From: Micrococcus sp. 2A
Lineage (GTDB): Bacteria > Actinomycetota > Actinomycetes > Actinomycetales > Micrococcaceae
Length of the DNA: 64,000 nucleotides
NCBI RefSeq assembly: GCF_039519235.1
Contig: NZ_CP154351.1
Location: 1,860,001 to 1,924,000, forward strand
Reading direction: 5' to 3'
The notes under the pieces: generated by a model
What the model saw: only the letters and a program-made list of their open reading frames with translations
What the model was told of the DNA's origin: nothing
Database searches by the model: none
Shown here: positions 1 through 7,669 of the stretch, piece after piece
Position numbering within the stretch: the stretch's first letter is position 1
Layout of the letters: each line of letters begins with the position of its first letter
Translations under genes and position numbers: made by a program

Positions 1-1
1 C

Positions 2-892
2 GGGAGCCACTCCTCCCCGCGCGAGGCGCTGAACCTGCTGGTGGGCGGCGCGCTCGGCCTTGCCGCGGGCGTGGGCCTCGCCCTGCTCCTGGAGGCGCTG
101 GACCGGCGGATTCGCGGCACGGAGGACCTCCAGCGGGCCGGGCTCACGCCCATCGGCATGATCCCCGCGTCCATCGAGCTCTCCGGTGACCGCCGGGTGC
201 TCCTCGAGGGAGGCTCGAATCCGGACGCCTCGCACTTCCGCGTCCGCGAGGCCTTCAACGAGCTGCGCATCAACCTGCAGTTCATGAATCCGGACGATCC
301 GCCGCGCATCATCACCGTGACCTCCACGAACCCGGCAGACGGCAAGTCCACAGTGGCGGCAAACCTCGCGGCCACCCTGGCCCACGCCGGGGTGCCCTCG
401 GTGCTCGTGGACGCGGACCTGCGCCGGCCCACCGTGGCCACCACCTTCGGTCTGCTCGCCGGGGCCGGTCTCAGCGATGTCGTGGTGGGGCGTGCGGACC
501 TCGCCGACGTGATCCAGGCCCCGGCCGAGTTCGGGGGCCTGCTGGTGCTGCCTGCCGGCCAGGTCCCCCCCAACCCGACGGAACTGCTCATGTCCGACCG
601 CTTCAAGCAGGCTCTGGAGGCGCTGGCCGAGACCCACATGGTGATCGTGGACGCGCCCCCGCTGCTCGCCGTCTCCGACGCCGCCGTCATGGCCACGCGC
701 CTGGACGGCGCCCTGCTGGTGCTGGACGCGAAGTCCACCACGCGCGATGACGTGCGCCAGGCCGTGACTGCGCTGGAGCGTGTGCACGCCCCCATCCTCG
801 GCGCGGTGCTGAACCGGGTGGAGAGCAAGGGCAAGGACGGCCGGTACGGGTACTACCGCTCGGACTACACCACGGCCGCCCCGTCGGCCTGA
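2..892 (+). CDS. Polysaccharide-biosynthesis tyrosine autokinase (Wzz/CpsD-like), 3' part
   Basis: The frame is open from the window edge, so the true start lies upstream; 296 codons are visible. The visible N-terminus has a membrane segment (GGALGLAAGVGLALLLEA) followed by a cytoplasmic BY-kinase domain. Walker A is NPADGKST, the Walker A' strand is SVLVDADLRRP, and a Walker B-like VIVDAPP follows. The C-terminus has several tyrosines (RYGYYRSDY), typical of the autophosphorylated tyrosine tail. In the family these proteins control capsule or exopolysaccharide chain length and export at the inner membrane. A strong hairpin follows the stop. The partner polymerase and glycosyltransferases would lie upstream, outside the window. 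Family assignment is firm; the exact polysaccharide is unknown. Confidence 0.9.
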   Translation, partial: GSHSSPREALNLLVGGALGLAAGVGLALLLEALDRRIRGTEDLQRAGLTPIGMIPASIELSGDRRVLLEGGSNPDASHFRVREAFNELRINLQFMNPDDPPRIITVTSTNPADGKSTVAANLAATLAHAGVPSVLVDADLRRPTVATTFGLLAGAGLSDVVVGRADLADVIQAPAEFGGLLVLPAGQVPPNPTELLMSDRFKQALEALAETHMVIVDAPPLLAVSDAAVMATRLDGALLVLDAKSTTRDDVRQAVTALERVHAPILGAVLNRVESKGKDGRYGYYRSDYTTAAPSA

Positions 893-905
893 GGCCATGT
901 GATCC

Positions 906-949
906 GGGCCCCGCTCCCCAGCGCTTCCGCGCGATGGGGGGCGGGGCCC
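906..949 (+). terminator. Terminator hairpin after the autokinase gene
   Basis: Arms 906-919 and 936-949 pair over 14 bp with one G-T wobble; the loop is 16 nt. It sits 13 nt after the stop and is followed directly by TATCCTTCTGT, whose first six bases also form the -10 box of the next gene. Confidence 0.7.
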
Positions 950-955
950 TATCCT
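950..955 (+). promoter_or_regulatory. -10 box TATCCT of a leaderless promoter
   Basis: TATCCT ends 7 nt before the ATG at 963, so transcription is predicted to begin at or next to the start codon. No Shine-Dalgarno sequence is present. The -35 region would fall inside the preceding terminator stem and has no clear hexamer. Confidence 0.55.
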
Positions 956-962
956 TCTGTCC

Positions 963-2150
963 ATGCGAGCACTCACCTGGCAGGGAAAGCGAACCGTCTC
1001 CGTCGAGGACGTCCCGGATCCGCGGATCCAGGAGCCCACGGACGCCATCATCAAGGTCACCTCCACGGGCATCTGCGGATCGGACCTGCACCTCTACGAG
1101 GTGCTGGGCCCGTTCATGGACGCGGGCGACGTGATCGGGCACGAGCCCATGGGCATCGTGGAGGAGGTCGGCTCGGCCGTCACCCACATCAAGCCCGGCG
1201 ACCGCGTGGTCATCCCCTTCATCATCGCCTGCGGGCACTGCTGGATGTGCGAGCGCGGGCTGCAGTCCCAGTGCGAGACCACTCAGGTCCGCTCCCAGGG
1301 CTCCGGCGCGGCCCTGCTGGGCTACTCCCGCCTCTACGGCTCCGTGCCCGGCGGCCAGGCCCAGTACTTGCGGGTCCCCCACGCCGACTACGGGCCCATC
1401 AAGGTCCCCCACACCGGCCCCGACGAGCAGTGGCTGTTCCTTTCCGACGTGGTCCCCACCGCGTGGCAGGGCGTGCAGTACGCGAACGTCCCCGCCGGCG
1501 GCACGCTCGCCGTGCTGGGCCTCGGCCCCATCGGCCAGCTGGCCTCCCGCATCGGCGTGCACCTGGGGTACCGGGTGATCGGCGTGGACCCGGTGGCCGA
1601 GCGGCGCCACATGGCCGCCCGGCACGGCGTCGAGGTCATGGACATGCAGGGCTGGGGCGGCCGCGAGGTCCCCGAGCTGCTGCGCGAGGCCACCGGCGGG
1701 CGCGGCCCGGACGGCGTGGTGGACGCCGTCGGCATGGAGGCCCACGGCTCCCCCGTGGCCAAGGCCGCGCACCAGGCCGTGGGGATCCTGCCCGGCCCTG
1801 TGGGCCGGGCGGCCATGAAGACCTCCGGTGTGGACCGCCTCAACGCCCTCCACACGGCCATCGAGGCCGTCCGCCGCGGCGGCACGGTGTCCCTCTCCGG
1901 CGTGTACGGGGGCATGCAGGACCCGATGCCCATGTTGACCATGTTCGACAAGCAGATCACCCTCACCGAGGGCCAGTGCAACGTGAAGCGCTGGATCGAC
2001 GACCTGCTGCCGCTCGTGGACGACCCGTCCGACCCGCTGGGCGTCCTGGACCTCACCACGCACACGGCGCCCCTCGAGGACGCCCCGCTAATGTACGAGA
2101 TGTTCCAGAAGAAGGAGGACGGCTGCATCAAGGTGGTCCTGCAGCCGTGA
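963..2150 (+). CDS. Zinc-dependent alcohol dehydrogenase (MDR family)
   Basis: A 395-residue medium-chain dehydrogenase/reductase, expected to oxidise an alcohol or polyol with NAD(P)+. Catalytic zinc ligands are C38 (GICGSD) and H60/E61 (GHE). The structural zinc lobe is C90, C93, C96 and C104. The Rossmann motif is GLGPIG at 186-191. The start is fixed by the leaderless -10 box just upstream. Its stop overlaps the GTG start of the next gene (GTGA), so the two are co-transcribed. Overall form resembles glutathione-independent formaldehyde dehydrogenase or threonine dehydrogenase-like members annotated as 'zinc-dependent alcohol dehydrogenase'; the substrate cannot be read from the sequence. 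Confidence 0.9.
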   Translation: MRALTWQGKRTVSVEDVPDPRIQEPTDAIIKVTSTGICGSDLHLYEVLGPFMDAGDVIGHEPMGIVEEVGSAVTHIKPGDRVVIPFIIACGHCWMCERGLQSQCETTQVRSQGSGAALLGYSRLYGSVPGGQAQYLRVPHADYGPIKVPHTGPDEQWLFLSDVVPTAWQGVQYANVPAGGTLAVLGLGPIGQLASRIGVHLGYRVIGVDPVAERRHMAARHGVEVMDMQGWGGREVPELLREATGGRGPDGVVDAVGMEAHGSPVAKAAHQAVGILPGPVGRAAMKTSGVDRLNALHTAIEAVRRGGTVSLSGVYGGMQDPMPMLTMFDKQITLTEGQCNVKRWIDDLLPLVDDPSDPLGVLDLTTHTAPLEDAPLMYEMFQKKEDGCIKVVLQP

Positions 2151-3178
2151 GGATCGTCGTCCTCGGCGCGACGGGCAATGTGGGCACCGCCCTGCTCGAA
2201 CGCCTCCACCGGGCCCCGGAGGTCACCCGCGTCGTCGGTGTGAGCCGCCGGGGCCCGGACAGGGCGGGGCCCCCCTACGACGGCGTGGAGTGGCACCGTC
2301 TCGACATCGCCGACCCCGCCTCCGCCCCTGAGCTGGAGGAGGTTCTGCGGGGCGCCGACGCCGTCGTCGACCTCGTGTGGGTGATCCGCCCCAACCGGGA
2401 CCGCGCGCACCTGCGGGCCGTGAACGTGGTGGGGAACGAGCGGGTCTTCCGGGCCGCGGCCGCCGCGGGCGTCCCCCACCTCGTCTACGCGTCCTCGGTG
2501 GGCGCGTACGGACCGGGGCCGAAGCACGTCGCCGTCGACGAGTCGCACCCGACGACGGGCGTGCCGACCTCGCACTACGCCGCCCAGAAGGCGGAAGTTG
2601 AGACGGTCCTCGACCGCGTGCAGGCAGAGAACCCCCGGATGCTCGTGACCCGGCTGCGGCCAGGCCTCATTTTCCAGGCCGCCGCCGGTCCGGAGATCAA
2701 GGACTACTTCCTCGGGGACCTCGTCCCCGGCCGGCTGGTCGCCCGGCTGCGGACGCCGCTGCTTCCCTTCCCGGCGGGCCTGCGCTTCCAGGCGCTCACC
2801 GCGCAGGACGTGGCCGAGGCCTACTGGCAGGTCATCCTGCACCGGGCGGGCGGGGCCTTCAACGTCGCCGCCGAGCCCGTGCTTGACGCCCACACGATGG
2901 GGACCGTGCTCGGCGCGCGCCGCATCCTCGAGCTGCCCGTGGGCGTCTTCCGCGCCCTCGCGGCCGCGACCTACCGCGCCCGCCTGCAGCCGACCGATCC
3001 GGGATGGATCGACATGGCCGCCGCCGTGCCGGTCATGGACACCTCCGCCCTGCGCCGGGCGACCGGCTGGCGCCCGACGACCGACGCGCGCGAGGCCGTC
3101 CGCCTCGTCCTGGACCACCTCGACGGGCGGGAGGGGCTGGGCAACGCCGGGCACCGCTCCCACTCCCCCGCGGAGTGA
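2147..3178 (+). CDS. NAD(P)-dependent epimerase/dehydratase (extended SDR)
   Basis: A 343-residue extended short-chain dehydrogenase. The nucleotide-binding glycine motif is G7-x-x-G10-x-x-G13 (LGATGNVG) and the catalytic pair is Y144/K148 (SHYAAQK) with S116/S117 upstream. The GTG start at 2147 overlaps the preceding stop by 4 nt and gives an N-terminus beginning exactly at the Rossmann strand (RIVVLGATG). It probably acts on a nucleotide sugar or related metabolite in the cytoplasm. The context (alcohol dehydrogenase upstream, lipoprotein and cation transporter downstream) does not identify a pathway. A substrate-specific name would be guesswork. Confidence 0.85.
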   Translation: MRIVVLGATGNVGTALLERLHRAPEVTRVVGVSRRGPDRAGPPYDGVEWHRLDIADPASAPELEEVLRGADAVVDLVWVIRPNRDRAHLRAVNVVGNERVFRAAAAAGVPHLVYASSVGAYGPGPKHVAVDESHPTTGVPTSHYAAQKAEVETVLDRVQAENPRMLVTRLRPGLIFQAAAGPEIKDYFLGDLVPGRLVARLRTPLLPFPAGLRFQALTAQDVAEAYWQVILHRAGGAFNVAAEPVLDAHTMGTVLGARRILELPVGVFRALAAATYRARLQPTDPGWIDMAAAVPVMDTSALRRATGWRPTTDAREAVRLVLDHLDGREGLGNAGHRSHSPAE

Positions 3179-3183
3179 GCGCC

Positions 3184-3678
3184 ATGGGGACCCCACGGCG
3201 CCTCGTGCTCTCCGGCCTGCTCGCCACCGCGGGCCTCGGTCTTGCCGGCTGCACCTCCTCCGGCTATCCGGCCGACCCGGAGGGCACCCTCGACCGCATC
3301 ACCGGGGGCGTGCTGCGCGCCGGCGCGGCCCACCACCCGCCCTACGTGGACGTCACCGGCGCGGAGCCGACGGGCTCCGAGGCGGACCTCGTGCGCCGCT
3401 TCGCGCAGTCGCGCGGGGCGACCGTCGAGTGGACGGCCTCCGGCGAGGAGGCGCTCATGACGGCCCTCGAGAAGGGCGACCTGGACGTCGTCGTCGGGGG
3501 TCTGACCAAGGAGTCCCCGTGGACCACCCACGCGAGCCTCACCCGACCCTACGCCGAGGTCACCGGACCCGACGGGGAGAAGGCGAAGCTCGTGATGGCC
3601 GTCCCGCTCGGGGAGAACCAGATGCTCGGGGCCCTGGAGAGGTTCCTCGACGAGCAGCCGCAGGAGGACCGAGGATGA
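3184..3678 (+). CDS. Solute-binding lipoprotein, SBP_bac_3-like, shortened
   Basis: 164 residues with a lipoprotein signal: positive n-region (MGTPRR), hydrophobic stretch and lipobox LAGC with C23 as the lipidated cysteine. After it comes a type-3 periplasmic-binding fold (VLRAGAAHHPPYVD; LEKGDLDVVVGGLT; ending VPLGENQMLGALERF). Typical family members have about 230-270 residues; here most of the second lobe is missing, so the ligand cleft may be incomplete. GGAG 9 nt upstream supports the ATG at 3184. Its stop overlaps the start of the CDF-like transporter gene (ATGA), suggesting they work together at the cell surface. No ABC permease or ATPase is nearby. Confidence 0.75.
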   Translation: MGTPRRLVLSGLLATAGLGLAGCTSSGYPADPEGTLDRITGGVLRAGAAHHPPYVDVTGAEPTGSEADLVRRFAQSRGATVEWTASGEEALMTALEKGDLDVVVGGLTKESPWTTHASLTRPYAEVTGPDGEKAKLVMAVPLGENQMLGALERFLDEQPQEDRG

Positions 3679-4697
3679 GCCGCACCGACTCCCCCGCCGG
3701 GCGCCGATTCGGACGCACCGAGCTGCCCCCCGAGATCCAGCGCGCGGCCCATCAGGCCGTGGTCCTCGAATGGCTGACCCTCGCCTCGCTCGCCGTGACC
3801 ATCACCCTCGTGGTGCTCGTCATGGGATCCTCGCAGGCGATGAAGGCGGCCTGGATCGAGGACCTGCTCTCCCTCGTCCCGCCGATCGCCTTCCTCATCG
3901 CGCTGCGCGTCTCGCGTCGGCGTCCGCGGCGGGAGCGGCCTTACGGCGACCACCGCTCCGTGGGCGTGGGCCATCTCGTGGCCGCCGTCGCCCTGACCGC
4001 CATGGGCCTGATTCTCATCGTGGACTCCGCGATGACCCTGATCACCGGCGAGCACCCGGCGATCGGCACCCTGCAGCTCTTCGGCCACACCGTGTGGCAG
4101 GGGTGGCTCATGATGGTCGTGATGGCCCTGTCCATCCCGGCGCCCGTGATCCTCGGCCACAAGAAGCTCAAGCTCGCCGAGCAGCTCCACGACCGCGTGC
4201 TCTACGCCGACGCGGACATGAACAAGGCCGACTGGCAGACGGGCGTGGCCACTATCGTCGGCGTGGCCGGCGTGGGGCTCGGCCTGTGGTGGTTCGACTC
4301 GGCGGCCGCGATCTTCGTGGCGGTCAGCATCCTCAAGGACGGCTGGTCCAACCTCAGCCAGGCGATCGGCGTCCTCGCCGACCGGCGCGCCACCGAGATC
4401 GAGGGAAAGAAGCCGCACCCGCTCATCGACCACGCCGAGCGGGTGGCCTGGGCGCAGCCCTGGGTCCGCCACGCCGGCGCCCGCGTCCGGGACGAGGGCC
4501 ACGTGTTCCACGTCGAGATGTTCGTGGTGCCCCAGCACGGGGCCGACGTCACCGTTGGCCGCTGCGCGGACTTGCGCGAGCAGATCGAGGAGCTGGACTG
4601 GAAGCTCGAGGACGTCGTGGTGATCCCGGTGGCCGAGCTGCCGGAGGAGGTCCACGGCGGCCCCTCCGGGGACGAGCAGTCCAAGGGCAGCGAGTAG
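3675..4697 (+). CDS. Cation diffusion facilitator-like transporter with divergent metal site
   Basis: 340 residues, about six membrane segments (near 33-50, 62-79, 98-118, 142-160, 189-207, 208-222) and a C-terminal cytoplasmic domain (VFHVEMFVVPQHGADVT) like the CDF dimerisation domain. The RRRPRRERPYGDHR loop matches the CDF TM2-TM3 loop. The usual DxxxD/HxxxD metal ligands are not obvious: TM2 has E62-D63 without an aspartate or histidine four residues earlier, and TM5 has DADMNKAD (179-186). I recall a widespread subfamily with this pattern. It is translationally coupled to the solute-binding lipoprotein. Metal specificity is unknown, and transport of another ion is possible. Confidence 0.8.
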   Translation: MSRTDSPAGRRFGRTELPPEIQRAAHQAVVLEWLTLASLAVTITLVVLVMGSSQAMKAAWIEDLLSLVPPIAFLIALRVSRRRPRRERPYGDHRSVGVGHLVAAVALTAMGLILIVDSAMTLITGEHPAIGTLQLFGHTVWQGWLMMVVMALSIPAPVILGHKKLKLAEQLHDRVLYADADMNKADWQTGVATIVGVAGVGLGLWWFDSAAAIFVAVSILKDGWSNLSQAIGVLADRRATEIEGKKPHPLIDHAERVAWAQPWVRHAGARVRDEGHVFHVEMFVVPQHGADVTVGRCADLREQIEELDWKLEDVVVIPVAELPEEVHGGPSGDEQSKGSE

Positions 4698-4706
4698 GGG
4701 CGGGCC

Positions 4707-5258
4707 TCAGCCCAGGAAGCGGCGGAGCAGGGTCTCGTCGGTGACGCGCTGGACCTCGGCCAGGTACTCCCGGGTCTGCTCCAGCAGGCCCCGCGCCTCC
4801 TCGGCGTCGAGCCCCGGCACGTGGGGGGCCAGGCGCTCCAGGATGCGCCACATCTCGGACTGGCCCTGCAGGGCGCCGGTCAGCACGTCCAGCTCCACCT
4901 GCGTCCACCCCGAGCCCTTCGCGCGCACGGCGTTGACGGGGTTCAGCCGCCCGCCCGCGGCCGCCACGGCCCCGGCGGCCCGGTCCCGCACGGGCGTGCG
5001 GAAGCCGAGGCGGGCGATGATCTCCTCGAGCCGCTCCTGGCTGGCCTCGACGCCGTCTGCCAGGCGGGCGAGCACCGCGTGCTGGGGCGTGCCCTCCCAG
5101 GTGTCGGCGGCCGCGCGGAACGCGGGCACGCCCGGGCGGGACCCGAGCAGGTGCTGGTTGAGGTAGTCCTCCAGCATCTCCCGGTCGAGGGCGGAGGGCT
5201 GGGGGGCCGCGGCGGGCTGGGGGGCGGAGGGGTCGGAAGTCAGGGGGGTCTCGGACAT
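4707..5258 (-). CDS. Hypothetical alpha-helical protein (183 aa)
   Basis: I do not recognise this protein. After a Pro/Ala-rich N-terminus (1-23) it is predicted helical throughout, with regular hydrophobic heptad-like spacing (MLEDYLNQHLLG; LARLADGVEASQERLEEIIARLG; VELDVLTGALQGQSEMWRILERLAP). There is no signal peptide, membrane segment or cysteine. It lies 41 nt downstream of tsaD on the same strand. TAGACA ends 7 nt before the ATG and may be a weak leaderless promoter. It converges on the CDF-like gene with a 9-nt gap and no visible terminator. A ferritin-like four-helix fold is possible, but the metal-binding glutamates were not verified. Confidence 0.7.
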   Translation of the reverse strand: MSETPLTSDPSAPQPAAAPQPSALDREMLEDYLNQHLLGSRPGVPAFRAAADTWEGTPQHAVLARLADGVEASQERLEEIIARLGFRTPVRDRAAGAVAAAGGRLNPVNAVRAKGSGWTQVELDVLTGALQGQSEMWRILERLAPHVPGLDAEEARGLLEQTREYLAEVQRVTDETLLRRFLG

Positions 5259-5299
5259 GCCCTCGTGTCTACGGCAGATCCCGCTCCGTCATCAAGGGG

Positions 5300-6391
5300 T
5301 CAGACGCTCACCGTGGCCACCGGCTGGCCCGGATCCGCCCCGAACGCCAGGTCGGAGGGGGCGACGCCGTCGCGCACGAGACGGGCGCCGAGGGCTGCGA
5401 CCATGGCGCCGTTGTCCGTGCAGAGGTTCACCGGCGGGACCGTGAGCTCGATCCCGGCGGAGCGGCAGCGGTCGGCCAGCAGCGCGCGCAGGCGGGAGTT
5501 GGCCGCCACGCCGCCGCCCAGCAGGAGGTGGGTGAGCCCGTGCTCGCGGCACGCGCGCACGGCCTTGGCCGTGATCACGTCGGCCACGGCCTCCTGGAAG
5601 GACGCGGCGATGTCCGCCCGGGGCACCTCGAGGCCGCGGGCCTCGAACTGCTCCACGGCGCGGGAGACGGCGGTCTTCAGGCCGGAGAACGACCAGTCGT
5701 GGCGGTGCGCGCCGGGCTCCTCCGCCGAGCCGACGAACTTGCCCGCCGTGAGCCCGCGCGGGAAGCGGAAGGCCTTCGAATCGCCCTCGGCGGCCATCCG
5801 GTCGATGACGGGGCCGCCCGGGTAGCCGGCGCCGATGAGGCGGGCCACCTTGTCATAGGCCTCGCCGGCGGCGTCGTCGATGGTGGAGCCGAGCAGGGTG
5901 ACCGAGGAGCTGATGCGGTCCACGCGCAGGATCTCCGTGTGCCCGCCGGAGACGAGCAGCGCGCCGAGGTCGGCGGGGAGGTCCTCCCACGCTGCGGGCC
6001 GCACGCCGTCGAGCATGCCGACGCCCACGTGGGCGACGAGGTGGTTGATGCCGTAGAGCGGCTTGTCCAGCGCGGCCGCGAGCGCCTTCGCCCCGGCCAC
6101 TCCCACCATGAGCGCCCCAGCGAGGCCGGGGCCGGAGGTCACGGCGATCGCGTCGAGGTCTTCGAGGCTGACGTCCGCGGCCGCGAGCGCGCGGCGCACG
6201 GTGGGCACGAGGGCCTCGAGGTGGGCACGGGCGGCGATCTCGGGGATGACGCCGCCGAAGCGCACGTGCTCCTCCACGGAGGAGGCCACCTCGTGGGCCA
6301 GGAGCTGCGGGCCCCGCACGATCCCGACGCCGGTCTCGTCGCAGGAGGACTCGATGCCGAGGACGAGGGGGGCGGCGGTGGCGGTGGGCAT
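5300..6391 (-). CDS. tsaD: tRNA t6A biosynthesis protein TsaD
   Basis: Catalytic subunit of the t6A machinery, transferring threonylcarbamoyl from threonylcarbamoyl-AMP to A37 of ANN-reading tRNAs in the cytoplasm. Family signatures are [12 protein letters not shown] near the N-terminus, [38 protein letters not shown] and SFSGLKTA, with [11 protein letters not shown] near the C-terminus. The length, 363 residues from the ATG at 6391, is normal. This ATG is preferred over the one at 6400 because a -10 box TAGAAT (6399-6404) lies 7 nt upstream, as at other leaderless genes here. It ends the run of tsaE, tsaB and rimI genes and is 18 nt or more from rimI. Confidence 0.95.
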   Translation of the reverse strand: MPTATAAPLVLGIESSCDETGVGIVRGPQLLAHEVASSVEEHVRFGGVIPEIAARAHLEALVPTVRRALAAADVSLEDLDAIAVTSGPGLAGALMVGVAGAKALAAALDKPLYGINHLVAHVGVGMLDGVRPAAWEDLPADLGALLVSGGHTEILRVDRISSSVTLLGSTIDDAAGEAYDKVARLIGAGYPGGPVIDRMAAEGDSKAFRFPRGLTAGKFVGSAEEPGAHRHDWSFSGLKTAVSRAVEQFEARGLEVPRADIAASFQEAVADVITAKAVRACREHGLTHLLLGGGVAANSRLRALLADRCRSAGIELTVPPVNLCTDNGAMVAALGARLVRDGVAPSDLAFGADPGQPVATVSV

Positions 6392-6398
6392 GGGCTCC

Positions 6399-6404
6399 AT
6401 TCTA
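6399..6404 (-). promoter_or_regulatory. -10 box TAGAAT before tsaD
   Basis: On the minus strand TAGAAT is followed by 7 nt (GGAGCCC) and then the ATG at 6391. This predicts a leaderless internal promoter for tsaD inside the longer operon. The upstream ATG at 6400 would overlap the -10 box itself and lacks a ribosome-binding site. Confidence 0.5.
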
Positions 6405-6418
6405 GGGACGCGCCCGGC

Positions 6419-6985
6419 TCACAGCTCCTTCAGCATCACGACGGCGTCCTCGCCGCCCGGGTAGTAGCGGCGCCGCACGCGGACGTCGGCGAAGCCATGA
6501 CGCGTGTAGAGGCGGCGGGCGGGGTCGTTGGACGCGCGCACCTCGAGCATGAGGCCGCGGGCGCCGCGCGCCGCGGCCTCCTCGAGCATCCAGCGCAGCT
6601 GGGCCGCGCCGATCCCCCGGCCCTGGGCCGAGGCCACGGTACCGATCGTCTGCACGTCGGCGACGTCTCCGGCCACCATGATCCCGCCGTAGCCGACGAT
6701 GTCCCCCGGGTGCTCGCCGGCGTCGACGTCCGCGGTCTCGTCGCGCACGACCACGCGGTAGTCGCGGGTCGCGGGGCGCCCGTGCGCGTCCGCCCCGCCG
6801 GCCGGTCCCACCTGGGCGAGCTCCTCCTCATAGAAGCGGGCCGGCCACGCGTCGAGGGGGAAGAGCGCGTGCTCGTGCATCAGCACCTCGGGGATGTCCC
6901 ACACGGTCATGGGCCGCAGCAGGAGGCCGGTCGGGAGGTCCACGCCGGCGCCCGCGGGCGCGGCGGCGTCGTCGTGCGCCGCCAT
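6419..6985 (-). CDS. rimI: Ribosomal-protein-alanine N-acetyltransferase RimI-like
   Basis: 188-residue GNAT-fold acetyltransferase. The acetyl-CoA loop is AQGRGIGAAQLRWML; upstream are LRPMTVWDIPEVLMHEHALFP and the RimI-like FYEEEL, and near the end NDPARRLYTRHGF and YYPGGEDAVVML. The family acetylates N-terminal alanines, classically of S18. The gene overlaps the tsaB stop by ATGA and precedes tsaD; the order tsaE-tsaB-rimI-tsaD is common in bacteria and supports the name. An inserted linker (about GPAGGADAHGRPATRD, between strands 2 and 3) makes it somewhat longer than the E. coli enzyme. Confidence 0.88.
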   Translation of the reverse strand: MAAHDDAAAPAGAGVDLPTGLLLRPMTVWDIPEVLMHEHALFPLDAWPARFYEEELAQVGPAGGADAHGRPATRDYRVVVRDETADVDAGEHPGDIVGYGGIMVAGDVADVQTIGTVASAQGRGIGAAQLRWMLEEAAARGARGLMLEVRASNDPARRLYTRHGFADVRVRRRYYPGGEDAVVMLKEL

Positions 6986-7656
6986 CAGGCCCCCGCGCGC
7001 TTGCGAGGACCGGGCACCTTGGCGTCCGACTCGCGCAGGTAGAGCGGGACGGGCGGCAGCAGGCCGCGCCCGCGCCGCAGGGCCAGCTCCGCGACGGCGC
7101 CGAGGCCCTCCGCGTCCGGCACGGCGGCGGTCCACCCGTCCACGCCCGCGAGCGCCTCCGGGTAGAGGCCGGCGCCGGCGCCGTAGGCGGGCAGCGGGGT
7201 GACCTCGGCGGGCGGCGTGACGAACGGGCCGTGCAGGAGGGTCGGCTGGCCGCCCACCTGCACGTAGTGCGCCCAGTAGACCTCCCGACGGCGCGCGTCG
7301 GTGGCGACGACGAACTCCTCGGCGCCCCGGCGGAAGGCGTCGACGCCGGCGCGGTGGGCGAGCGCGTCGAGGCTGCGCACGCCGTGCACGGGCACGTCCC
7401 ACGCGAAGCCGAGCATGGCCGCCGTCGCGAGGCCGGCGCGCAGGCCCGTGAAGGGCCCCGGGCCCACGCCGACGGCGATCCCGTCCAGGTCCGTTCCGCG
7501 CACGCCGGCCTCGGCGAGGACGCGGGTGACGGCGGGGGCGAGCACCTCGGCGTGCGTCGTGGTGCGCTCCGTGGCCCAGGCCGCGCGGACCTCCCCGTCG
7601 GCGAGCACGGCCACGGAGGCGGCGGCGGACGAGTCCAGTGCGAGGAGCAGCGGCAT
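6985..7656 (-). CDS. tsaB: tRNA t6A dimerisation protein TsaB
   Basis: 223-residue inactive ASKHA-fold paralogue of TsaD that bridges TsaD and TsaE in the t6A complex. Diagnostic segments are LLLALDSSAAAS, ERTTTHAEVLAP, the strongly conserved GVGPGPFTGLRAGLA and VHGVRSLDALA. Length is normal. A -10 box TAGACT ends 8 nt upstream of the start and overlaps the tsaE stop codon, so tsaB probably has its own leaderless transcript as well as operon read-through. The 3' end overlaps rimI by 1 nt (TGATG). Confidence 0.93.
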   Translation of the reverse strand: MPLLLALDSSAAASVAVLADGEVRAAWATERTTTHAEVLAPAVTRVLAEAGVRGTDLDGIAVGVGPGPFTGLRAGLATAAMLGFAWDVPVHGVRSLDALAHRAGVDAFRRGAEEFVVATDARRREVYWAHYVQVGGQPTLLHGPFVTPPAEVTPLPAYGAGAGLYPEALAGVDGWTAAVPDAEGLGAVAELALRRGRGLLPPVPLYLRESDAKVPGPRKRAGA

Positions 7657-7663
7657 GCCCGCC

Positions 7664-7669
7664 AGTCTA
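7664..7669 (-). promoter_or_regulatory. -10 box TAGACT before tsaB, sharing the tsaE stop codon
   Basis: On the minus strand the tsaE stop TAG (7667-7669) forms the first three bases of TAGACT. Seven bases (GGCGGGC) separate the box from the tsaB ATG at 7656, so a leaderless tsaB mRNA is predicted. Confidence 0.6.

Noticed and set aside
899..3178. A continuous 759-codon frame through the alcohol dehydrogenase and SDR genes as one fusion protein
   Set aside because: The first 400 codons are an Arg/Pro-rich shadow of the dehydrogenase frame; only the part from GTG 2147 encodes an SDR.
6392..6400. ATG at 6400 as the tsaD start
   Set aside because: It overlaps the TAGAAT box and has no ribosome-binding site; ATG 6391 gives the family N-terminus.
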